NCBI GenBank assembly: GCA_902493665.1 | Contig: CABUQL010000115.1 | Location: forward strand, 1-5,036 | From: an uncultured Eubacteriales bacterium | Lineage (GTDB): Bacteria; Bacillota; Clostridia; UMGS1810 | Direction: 5' to 3' | DNA: 5,036 bases | Part shown: positions 1-5,036 of the stretch, piece by piece | Layout: each line of letters opens with the position of its first letter | Numbering within the stretch: position 1 is the first letter of the stretch | Position numbers and translations under genes: made by a program | The notes under the pieces: model-generated | What the model was told of the DNA's origin: nothing | Database searches by the model: none | The model's input: only the letters and a program-made list of their open reading frames with translations

Positions 1-873
1 ATCGAGTATTGTCTGAGTTGAACGGTAATTCTGCTCAAGCTTAATATTAACCGCCTCTGTAAACTGGCTTTCAAAATCAAGAATGTTTCTGATGTTTGCG
101 CCTCTGAATTTATATATGCTCTGATCATCATCGCCCACAACGCAAAGGTTTCTGTGTTTTTCGGCAAGAAGAGATATAAGCTCGTACTGGAGATTGTTTG
201 TATCCTGGTACTCGTCAACCATTATGTATTTGAATTTATTCTGATAATATGAAAGCACTTCGTTGTCTTTTTTGAAAAGCTCAACCGTTTTTGCGATTAA
301 ATCGTCAAAGTCTAGCGCATTGCTTTCCTTGAGCTTTTTTTGATACATTTTATATATCAGCGCATATTTTTCGCCCCTGAAGTCGGAATTTCTTTTTGCA
401 AATTCCTCACAGTCAATCATTTCATCCTTTGCGCTGCTGATTTTCGATATTATGCTTTTTATGGGATAATTGTCCTCGTTTAAGTTGAGCTCGCGAAGAC
501 AGTCTTTTATAAGACGTTTCTGGTCGGAAGTGTCGTAAATATTAAAGTTTGTCGTAAATCCGATTTTGTCTATATCGCGTCTTAAAATTCTTACCGCAGC
601 CGAATGGAAGGTTTTAATCCAAATATCACGGCTGACATCTCCGCCGACTATTTTTTCTATACGTTCCGCCATTTCTTTTGCAGCTTTGTTTGTAAATGTT
701 ATGGCAAGTATCTGCCACGGCATTGCAAGATTGTTTTCAAGTATGTACGCTACCCTGTGCGTTAAAACCTTTGTTTTTCCGCTGCCCGCTCCCGCAAGTA
801 TCAAAAGCGGTCCTTCGGTAGTTGTAACGGCTTCCTTTTGTTTGTCATTTAATCCATCGAGTAAATTGCTCAT
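1..873 (-). CDS. pcrA: ATP-dependent DNA helicase PcrA/UvrD, N-terminal part (runs off left edge)
   Basis: Superfamily 1A 3'-5' DNA helicase, which in Gram-positive bacteria acts in nucleotide excision repair, rolling-circle replication and removal of RecA or stalled polymerase from DNA. The window holds 291 codons from the ATG at 871-873. Visible motifs, in order: Q motif around residues 8-16 (LNDKQKEAV, Q12), Walker A 28-34 (GAGSGKT), motif Ia 58-68 (ITFTNKAAKEM), motif Ib near 88-99 (TFHSAAVRILRR), Walker B 219-224 (VDEYQD), motif III (GDDDQSIYKFRG) and the start of motif IV (LEQNYRST) at the edge. Family members are about 720-760 aa, so roughly 60% (most of 2A/2B and the C-terminal tail) is outside the window. 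The start is supported by GGAG at 881-884, 7 nt upstream. It lies 72 nt downstream of engB with no clear terminator, so co-transcription is likely. UvrD and PcrA cannot be separated by motifs alone; PcrA is chosen from the Firmicutes context. Confidence 0.95.
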   Translation of the reverse strand, partial: MSNLLDGLNDKQKEAVTTTEGPLLILAGAGSGKTKVLTHRVAYILENNLAMPWQILAITFTNKAAKEMAERIEKIVGGDVSRDIWIKTFHSAAVRILRRDIDKIGFTTNFNIYDTSDQKRLIKDCLRELNLNEDNYPIKSIISKISSAKDEMIDCEEFAKRNSDFRGEKYALIYKMYQKKLKESNALDFDDLIAKTVELFKKDNEVLSYYQNKFKYIMVDEYQDTNNLQYELISLLAEKHRNLCVVGDDDQSIYKFRGANIRNILDFESQFTEAVNIKLEQNYRSTQTILD

Positions 874-945
874 TTTCCCACTCCGTTATATAATTTATTG
901 TAATTTTTGTAAAGTAAATTTAATTATTGTTATGGCGCCGGAGAA

Positions 946-1539
946 TCAAACTTCAACACCCAAAACTTCGGACACATAGCACCAAAATTCTTCGATTCCT
1001 TCGTTTTTCACTGTCGAGAACGGTATAATGATATCATCGTTTTTAAGATTTAAAGTTTCTATTATTACCTTAAGATTATCGTTTAGTGCCGATTTCGGCA
1101 CTTTATCGCATTTTGTTGCCACAACAACCGCTCTTTCGCAGCAGTTTCTTATATAACCTATCATTGTAACGTCGTCGTTTGTAGGTTTATGACGTGAATC
1201 GACAAGCAGTATAACCTGATTGAGCTGCTCACGGCTGTTTAAATACGTTTCTATCATTGACGCCCATTTTTTCTTTTCTTCTTTTGAAACTCTTGCATAA
1301 CCGTACCCCGGAAGGTCAACAAAATTTATGCAGTTATCTATATTGTAAAAATTAATTGTTGCTGTTTTTCCGGGTTTCTGGCTTATTCTTGCAAGACTTT
1401 TCCTGTTTAAAAGCTTGTTTATGAGCGATGATTTTCCGACGTTCGAACGTCCGGCAAACGCAATTTCGCACACATCGGTTTTTGGGTACTGTGATTTATT
1501 TACCGCCGAAATAAGAAGCGAAACATTGTGTAAATTCAT
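946..1539 (-). CDS. engB: Ribosome biogenesis GTP-binding protein EngB/YsxC (YihA)
   Basis: A TRAFAC-class small GTPase (EngB/YsxC/YihA family) needed for late 50S subunit assembly; it is cytoplasmic and essential in several bacteria. With the start at 1537-1539 the protein is 197 aa, close to the usual 195-200. Motifs: G1 30-38 (GRSNVGKSS), G2 threonine T59 in the KPGKT stretch 55-59, G3 75-78 (DLPG, in VDLPGYGYA), G4 142-145 (TKCD, where TKAD is common), and a G5-like FST at 174-176. The open frame extends upstream to ATGs at 1587, 1572 and 1551. The 1539 start is preferred because GGAG lies 6 nt upstream and the protein then begins MNLHNVSLLISAV, aligning with the family's usual N terminus just before the G domain. 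It lies 113 nt downstream of lon on the same strand, an arrangement also known from Bacillus (lonA-ysxC). The stop is TGA. Confidence 0.95.
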   Translation of the reverse strand: MNLHNVSLLISAVNKSQYPKTDVCEIAFAGRSNVGKSSLINKLLNRKSLARISQKPGKTATINFYNIDNCINFVDLPGYGYARVSKEEKKKWASMIETYLNSREQLNQVILLVDSRHKPTNDDVTMIGYIRNCCERAVVVATKCDKVPKSALNDNLKVIIETLNLKNDDIIIPFSTVKNEGIEEFWCYVSEVLGVEV

Positions 1540-1545
1540 AAAAAT

Positions 1546-1549
1546 CTCC
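1546..1549 (-). promoter_or_regulatory. Ribosome binding site that decides the engB start
   Basis: On the minus strand GGAG is followed by 6 nt and then ATG (1539). This is better placed than anything ahead of the three upstream in-frame ATGs. The 1587 ATG has only AAGAG touching it, with no proper spacing. The 1551 ATG has a G-rich GGGCGGCGGA stretch directly before it and remains the main alternative (201 aa). Confidence 0.7.
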
Positions 1550-1557
1550 ATTCCGCC

Positions 1558-1622
1558 GCCCTGTAATAGCATAAATATAGTAAACATCTCTTAATTAAAC
1601 AGGGCAAGGAATGATAAGAGAT
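1558..1622 (-). other. Interleaved inverted repeats, possible mRNA pseudoknot before engB
   Basis: Two perfect inverted repeats lie in the lon-engB gap. In mRNA sense (minus strand) the order is: arm A1 ATCTCTTA (1622-1615), arm B1 GCCCTGT (1605-1599), arm A2 TAAGAGAT (1593-1586), arm B2 ACAGGGC (1564-1558). The stems are 8 bp and 7 bp, share no bases and cross each other, which is the order of an H-type pseudoknot with connecting stretches of 9, 5 and 21 nt. The last arm ends 8 nt before the engB GGAG. The pairing is seen directly; that it folds in RNA or regulates anything is inference. Chance occurrence in an AT-rich gap is possible, mainly for stem A. Confidence 0.35.
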
Positions 1623-1652
1623 TTTATTTTTTTCATTAACGTTTCCGATTAC

Positions 1653-3983
1653 CTAGTTTTCAAGCGCGGTTTTTAAAACCTTTGAAACATTTGACACACT
1701 GACAAATTTTATTTCGTTTCTTATGGTTTCGTCTATGTCGCAGATGTCGCGCTCATTATCCTCGGGAATTATTATTGTACGTATTCCCGCTCTGTATGCG
1801 GCAAGCGCTTTTTCTTTAAGACCGCCTATCGGAAGCACTCTGCCCCGAAGTGTAATTTCACCCGTCATGGCAATATCGTTTCTCACCTTTTTGCCGGTAA
1901 GCGCAGACACGAGCGCAGTTGCAATCGTTATACCTGCCGAAGGTCCGTCTTTCGGCGTTGCGCCTTCGGGAACATGAATATGAATATCTTTGTTTTTATA
2001 GAATTTTTCGTCTATGCCTTCTTCTTTTGCATGCGCTCTTATAAAGCTTAACGCCGCCTTTGCCGATTCTTTCATGACATCGCCCAAAGAACCTGTAAGT
2101 TCAAGCTTTCCGCTGCCTTCAAGCACATTTGCCTCAATAAATAAGATTTCTCCGCCGACGCTTGTCCATGCAAGTCCCGTTGAAACTCCGACCTCGCTGT
2201 TTTTAAGCATCAAATCGTGCGGATATCCGCTTTTATCCATATAATCTTTTAAGTTTTCTTTTGTAACAAAAACTCTTTTTGCCTCGCCCGACGCAATTTT
2301 TTTAGCCGCTCTTCTTAAAACTTTTGTTATGCATCTTTCAAGCGATCTTACGCCTGCTTCTCTCGTGTAGTTTTCGATAAGCATTTTGAATGCATCGTCG
2401 GAAAATTTCACATTTGATTTTTTAAGTCCGTGGTTTTTAAGCTGCTTTGCAAAAAGATGTTCCTTTGCAATGTGCAATTTTTCATCATTGGTATATCCGG
2501 CAATATTTATAACTTCCATTCTGTCAAGAAGAGGTCTGTCGATTGTGTCGGTGGTGTTTGCCGTCATAATGAAAAGCACGTTTGAAAGATCAAACGGAAG
2601 CTCAACATAGTGATCTCTGAAATTCTTGTTCTGCTCGCTGTCGAGCACCTCCAAAAGCGCCGATGAGGGGTCGCCTTTATAGTTTTTGCTCATTTTGTCA
2701 ACTTCGTCTAAAAGTATAAGCGGATTATTTGTTTTCGCCTGTTTTAAAGCCGATATAATTCTTCCGGGCATAGCGCCTATATACGTCTTTCTGTGCCCTC
2801 TTATTTCGGCTTCGTCGCTTACTCCGCCGAGTGATATCCTTACATATTTTCTGCCGAGAGCTTTTGCAACGGATGACGCAATTGACGTTTTTCCGACTCC
2901 GGGAGGTCCCACAAGGCATATAATCGGTGATTTTAAATTATTTGTAAGAAGTCTTACGGACAAGTGCTCAAGGATTCTCTCCTTAACGTCTTTTAATCCG
3001 TAATGGTCTTTTTCAAGGATTTTCTGCGCATTTTCTATACTGTTGTTTTCTTTGGACGATTTTGTCCAGCCAAGCTCGCTTAAACATTCAACATAGTTTA
3101 TAATAACCGACGCTTCGGCATTTCCCGTTTGCATTCTTCTAAGCTTTGCAAATTCTTTCTCGGCCTTTTCCATTACAAAATCGGGAGCGCCCGAAAGCTT
3201 CTCTTTAAGCTCATCTATTTCGCTCTCAATACCGTCTTTTTCACCGAGTTCGTCCTCAATAACTCTTAACTGCTCTCTTAAATAATAGTCGCGCTGTCTG
3301 TCGTCCATCTGCGCTTTTACTTTGCCGTCGATGTCATTTTCAATTTCAAGAAGTCTTATTCTTCTCTCTAAAAAAGCAACAAGCATTTCCAGACGGCGTG
3401 AAAGCGACGTTTCTTCCAAAAGCTTTTGTTTATCTTCAATTGAAAAGCTTATGTTTGAGCTTACCGCATCGCAGAATTTCTTTTCATCCGTCATATTAAG
3501 ATACAAATTAAGAGCCTCTTTTGCGATTTTTCCGTGCATCATATAATACTCGCCCAAAAGGTCTTTTATTTTCCGCATATATGCTTCACGGTAAATTGAA
3601 GTTTCTTCATCATTTTTTTCACGCTTGTCGCGCATTTCTTTTACTTCACACTCAAAATACGAACCGTTTGAAACAAAAGATTTCACCTTTGCTCTGTAAA
3701 GCCCTTCTATAAGAACCCTGGAATCGTTTCCGGGAAGCTTTAAAACCTGTTTAATTTTTGCAACAGTTCCGACTTTATAAATATCCTGCTCCTTCGGTTC
3801 TTCAATAAGAGGGTCAATCTGTGCCGCAAGAAAAATGTGTCTGTCCTCGCTTATGGCTTCTTCAAGCGCCTTAAGTGAAAAATCTCTCTTTACGTCAAAA
3901 TGTATAATCATATATGGAAAAACGGGAAATCCTTTAAGCGGCAAAACCGGAAGAATTTCCGTCACAACTTTTTTCTGTGCCAT
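1653..3983 (-). CDS. lon: ATP-dependent serine protease Lon (LonA type)
   Basis: Cytoplasmic AAA+ protease that unfolds and degrades misfolded and certain regulatory proteins as a homohexamer. The protein is 776 aa, the normal LonA length (E. coli 784, B. subtilis 774). Layout: Lon N-terminal substrate-binding domain about 10-205, helical/coiled-coil linker about 205-310, AAA+ module about 315-585, S16 protease domain about 590-775. Key residues: Walker A 359-366 (GPPGVGKT, K365), Walker B D426-E427 (LILLDEVDK), sensor-1 N476, arginine finger R488 (PLLDRME), sensor-2 R546 (AGVRSLER), and the catalytic dyad S682 (PKDGPSAG) and K725 (GGLKEK), spaced 43 residues apart as in E. coli S679/K722. 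The long N domain and the absence of a transmembrane segment exclude LonB. The start has an ideal AGGAGG at 3991-3996, 7 nt upstream. The stop is TAG. It appears intact and active, is first in a lon-engB-pcrA series, and is expressed from its own promoter. Confidence 0.98.
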   Translation of the reverse strand: MAQKKVVTEILPVLPLKGFPVFPYMIIHFDVKRDFSLKALEEAISEDRHIFLAAQIDPLIEEPKEQDIYKVGTVAKIKQVLKLPGNDSRVLIEGLYRAKVKSFVSNGSYFECEVKEMRDKREKNDEETSIYREAYMRKIKDLLGEYYMMHGKIAKEALNLYLNMTDEKKFCDAVSSNISFSIEDKQKLLEETSLSRRLEMLVAFLERRIRLLEIENDIDGKVKAQMDDRQRDYYLREQLRVIEDELGEKDGIESEIDELKEKLSGAPDFVMEKAEKEFAKLRRMQTGNAEASVIINYVECLSELGWTKSSKENNSIENAQKILEKDHYGLKDVKERILEHLSVRLLTNNLKSPIICLVGPPGVGKTSIASSVAKALGRKYVRISLGGVSDEAEIRGHRKTYIGAMPGRIISALKQAKTNNPLILLDEVDKMSKNYKGDPSSALLEVLDSEQNKNFRDHYVELPFDLSNVLFIMTANTTDTIDRPLLDRMEVINIAGYTNDEKLHIAKEHLFAKQLKNHGLKKSNVKFSDDAFKMLIENYTREAGVRSLERCITKVLRRAAKKIASGEAKRVFVTKENLKDYMDKSGYPHDLMLKNSEVGVSTGLAWTSVGGEILFIEANVLEGSGKLELTGSLGDVMKESAKAALSFIRAHAKEEGIDEKFYKNKDIHIHVPEGATPKDGPSAGITIATALVSALTGKKVRNDIAMTGEITLRGRVLPIGGLKEKALAAYRAGIRTIIIPEDNERDICDIDETIRNEIKFVSVSNVSKVLKTALEN

Positions 3984-4035
3984 TAAAACACCTCCTATAT
4001 TGCTTTAAATCATAAAAGCGGCATTATATTATTAT

Positions 4036-4064
4036 ATTATACATTTTTTGAGCTCCGATATCAA
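4036..4064 (-). promoter_or_regulatory. Sigma-A-type promoter of lon
   Basis: Minus strand: -35 TTGATA (4064-4059), 17-nt spacer, -10 TATAAT (4041-4036). The -35 matches 5 of 6 consensus bases and the -10 matches 6 of 6. Transcription would start near 4029, giving a 5' leader of about 45 nt. That leader contains a small 5-bp hairpin (GCTTT/AAAGC, 4002-4006 with 4015-4019) just before the AGGAGG. No clear CIRCE or CtsR heat-shock operator is visible, so constitutive transcription is the simplest reading. Confidence 0.75.
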
Positions 4065-4098
4065 GTGCAAATTTTACAAAATTTAAAAAACGTATATA

Positions 4099-4127
4099 TT
4101 GTGTATTTTAAAAAAGTATGTTACAAT
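4099..4127 (+). promoter_or_regulatory. Sigma-A-type promoter of the small four-cysteine gene
   Basis: Plus strand: -35 TTGTGT (4099-4104), 17-nt spacer, -10 TACAAT (4122-4127) with an extended -10 TG at 4119-4120. A-tracts at 4085-4090 and 4110-4115 lie upstream of the -35 and in the spacer, and the first is placed like an UP element. Transcription would start near 4134, just before the ribosome binding site, giving a leader of only about 17 nt. A 5-bp dyad, TATGT (4117-4121) and ACATA (4128-4132), flanks the -10 box exactly and could be an operator. The two divergent -35 boxes are 34 bp apart. Confidence 0.7.
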
Positions 4128-4150
4128 ACATAATACAAGAGGTGAAGCTT

Positions 4151-4366
4151 ATGTTTTACAGAGGCGACGAAGAAAAAATGTGTTTTTTATGCGAATACAG
4201 CGAAAAAACAGATAACGAAGAAATACTTTTTTGCAAAAAGAAAAACAAAAATGTTTCGGAAAACTCGCTTTGCAGAAAATACAAATACGATATTTTCAAA
4301 CGTGAAATAAAAAGAAAAGCAAAAAAAGATTTTTCAAAATTTTCTAAAGAAGATTTCGAACTTTAA
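4151..4366 (+). CDS. Small four-cysteine protein of unknown function (71 aa), possible zinc-binding
   Basis: I cannot assign a function. The protein is 71 aa and very charged (15 Lys, 4 Arg, 15 Asp/Glu), with no signal peptide or membrane segment. Four cysteines at 11, 14, 28 and 41 form C-x2-C-x13-C-x12-C, a spacing compatible with a small zinc-ribbon-like site. After the last cysteine comes RKYKYDIFKRE (42-52), then a lysine-rich linker and a C-terminal FSKEDFEL (64-71). From memory, short clostridial hypothetical proteins share the pattern CxxCEY...C...CRKYKYD.LKR and an acidic, aromatic C terminus; this is recall, not a search result. The start at 4151 is chosen over the in-frame ATG at 4118 because 4118 lies inside the promoter (-10 at 4122-4127), while AGAGGTGA (4138-4145) lies 5 nt before 4151. 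Strong promoter, ribosome binding site and non-random composition make it a real gene. It is divergent from lon and 77 nt upstream of the ABC-F gene, possibly in one transcript. Confidence 0.8.
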   Translation: MFYRGDEEKMCFLCEYSEKTDNEEILFCKKKNKNVSENSLCRKYKYDIFKREIKRKAKKDFSKFSKEDFEL

Positions 4367-4424
4367 AACAAAAATTTTGGCTTTAAAAAGAAATTTTTGA
4401 ACTTTAAAACAACTTAAAATACAG
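4361..4424 (+). repeat. AT-rich imperfect tandem repeat, about 20-21 nt x 3
   Basis: Three units begin with CTTTAAAA at 4361, 4381 and 4402; the first two continue into an A-run/T-run pair (AAATTTT). The 14-nt string GAACTTTAAAACAA occurs exactly at 4358-4371 and 4399-4412. The first unit overlaps the last codons and stop (TAA 4364-4366) of the small gene. The repeat also creates a 9-bp inverted repeat, CAAAAATTT (4369-4377) with AAATTTTTG (4391-4399). That could form a weak AT hairpin, but it lacks a GC stem and a following T-tract, so it is not a convincing terminator. Confidence 0.6.
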
Positions 4425-4443
4425 TTATGAGGTAACATTAAAA

Positions 4444-5036
4444 ATGATATTGCAGATAAATTCAGTCAGCAAAAGTTTTGGAACCGACGAAATACTAAAC
4501 GACGTTTCAATTAAGCTTGAAGAAAGAGAAAGAGTCGGCGTAATCGGCAAAAACGGCTGCGGAAAATCAACTCTTTTAAAAATAATATGCGGTGAAATGC
4601 CATACGACTCAGGAAACATAAGTATTGCTCACGGCGCAAAAATCGGATATTTAAAACAAGTTGCATCTTTTGTTTCGGAAAATACAATTATTGAAGAAAT
4701 GATGAGCGTATTTTCCGATGTTTCAAGTCTTGAAAACGATATGCGCGAAATTGAAAAAATGCTTGAAACCGAAAAGAATGACAAAATTCGTGAAAAACTG
4801 CTTAAAACATATTCCGAAAAAAGCGAAATGTTTGACAAAAACGGCGGTTTTACGGTAAAAGCAAAAATCAATACTGTTTTAAACGGCATGGGGTTTGAAT
4901 CATTTGATAAGAATATGAAAATTTCAAAGCTTTCGGGCGGAGAAAAAACAAAGCTTTCGCTTGCAAAACTGCTTTTGGAAGAACCCGAAATTCTGCTTCT
5001 CGACGAGCCGACAAACCATCTTGATTTTAAAACAAT
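4444..5036 (+). CDS. ABC-F family ATP-binding protein, N-terminal part (runs off right edge)
   Basis: Soluble ABC ATPase without membrane domains. ABC-F proteins have two nucleotide-binding domains and generally act on the ribosome near the E site, as translation factors or antibiotic-resistance factors. The first 197 codons are visible: MILQINSVSKSFG opening, Walker A 35-43 (GKNGCGKST), Q-loop Q72 (IGYLKQ), a charged helical insertion about 94-130 rich in Glu and Lys (the 'arm' within NBD1), signature 163-167 (LSGGE), Walker B 183-188 (ILLLDE) and the family-typical DEPTNHLD at 187-194. The interdomain linker (P-site tRNA interaction motif) and NBD2 lie outside the window, so subfamily (YdiF/YfmR/Uup/resistance type) and length (usually 500-650 aa) cannot be read. 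The start is the only in-frame ATG with a ribosome binding site; GAGGT at 4429-4433 is a little far away (10 nt). It lies 77 nt after the small four-cysteine gene with no obvious terminator between. Confidence 0.93.
   Translation, partial: MILQINSVSKSFGTDEILNDVSIKLEERERVGVIGKNGCGKSTLLKIICGEMPYDSGNISIAHGAKIGYLKQVASFVSENTIIEEMMSVFSDVSSLENDMREIEKMLETEKNDKIREKLLKTYSEKSEMFDKNGGFTVKAKINTVLNGMGFESFDKNMKISKLSGGEKTKLSLAKLLLEEPEILLLDEPTNHLDFKT

Noticed and set aside
874..945. Separate promoter for pcrA in the engB-pcrA gap
   Set aside because: TACAAT and TATATA look-alikes exist on the minus strand, but no -35 box at 16-18 nt gives a credible match; in a gap this AT-rich such look-alikes are expected.
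566..979. 137-aa open frame on the plus strand
   Set aside because: Antisense shadow of pcrA and the engB end; it has no homologous motifs and crosses well-supported genes.
1540..1587. N-terminal extension of engB by 16 residues (start at 1587)
   Set aside because: No properly spaced ribosome binding site at 1587. The extension does not resemble the family N terminus and overlaps the inverted-repeat region. The 1539 start has GGAG 6 nt upstream and gives the normal family length.
1586..1633. Plus-strand intrinsic terminator (8-bp stem followed by a T-rich run 1623-1633)
   Set aside because: No plus-strand gene leads into it, the stem is mostly AT, and the loop is 21 nt. On the minus strand, where the genes lie, no T-tract follows the stem.
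2725..2919. 64-aa open frame on the minus strand inside lon
   Set aside because: Alternate-frame shadow over the Lon AAA+ core, with Arg/Lys-rich low-information sequence. Lon itself is intact here, so it is not a frameshift trace.
4047..4071. CIRCE-like heat-shock operator upstream of lon (TTTGAGC-N11-GTGCAAA)
   Set aside because: Only 5 of 7 positions pair, and half-site sequence and spacing do not fit TTAGCACTC-N9-GAGTGCTAA. No CtsR heptamer pair is seen either.
4118..4150. Start of the small gene at 4118 (82 aa)
   Set aside because: This ATG lies within the promoter, before the expected transcription start near 4134, and has no ribosome binding site; 4151 has both.

Overview
The window looks like a piece of an AT-rich Firmicutes chromosome, most likely from the Clostridia (an Oscillospirales-type gut lineage is a guess). 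The grounds are the PcrA-type helicase, the LonA protease next to the GTPase EngB/YsxC (a gene pair also found in Bacillus), strong AGGAGG-type ribosome binding sites, and short AT-rich intergenic gaps. No phage, transposon, CRISPR, tRNA or rRNA signal was seen.

Left part (1-3983), all on the minus strand and read right to left: lon (complete, 776 aa), then engB/ysxC (complete, 197 aa from the start chosen here), then pcrA/uvrD (first 291 codons only; the rest lies beyond the left edge). The gaps are 113 and 72 nt. Neither holds a convincing intrinsic terminator, so the three genes may be read as one transcript from a good sigma-A-type promoter upstream of lon. The lon-engB gap contains two perfect inverted repeats that interleave in pseudoknot order just before the engB ribosome binding site.

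Middle (3984-4150): a divergent promoter region. The lon promoter (TTGATA-N17-TATAAT, minus strand) sits back to back with a plus-strand promoter (TTGTGT-N17-TACAAT).

Right part (4151-5036), plus strand: a 71-aa, highly charged protein with four cysteines, of unknown function and probably metal-binding. After 77 nt containing an AT-rich tandem repeat comes the 5' part of an ABC-F family ATPase gene (first 197 codons, ending just after the first Walker B/DEPTNHLD motif at the right edge).

Functionally this is a housekeeping neighbourhood: protein quality control (Lon), ribosome assembly (EngB), DNA repair and replication (PcrA), and probably ribosome-associated ATPase activity (ABC-F). The least understood items are the small four-cysteine protein, the possible RNA structure ahead of engB, and the dyad over the plus-strand -10 box. 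I found no strong evidence of a new multi-gene system.
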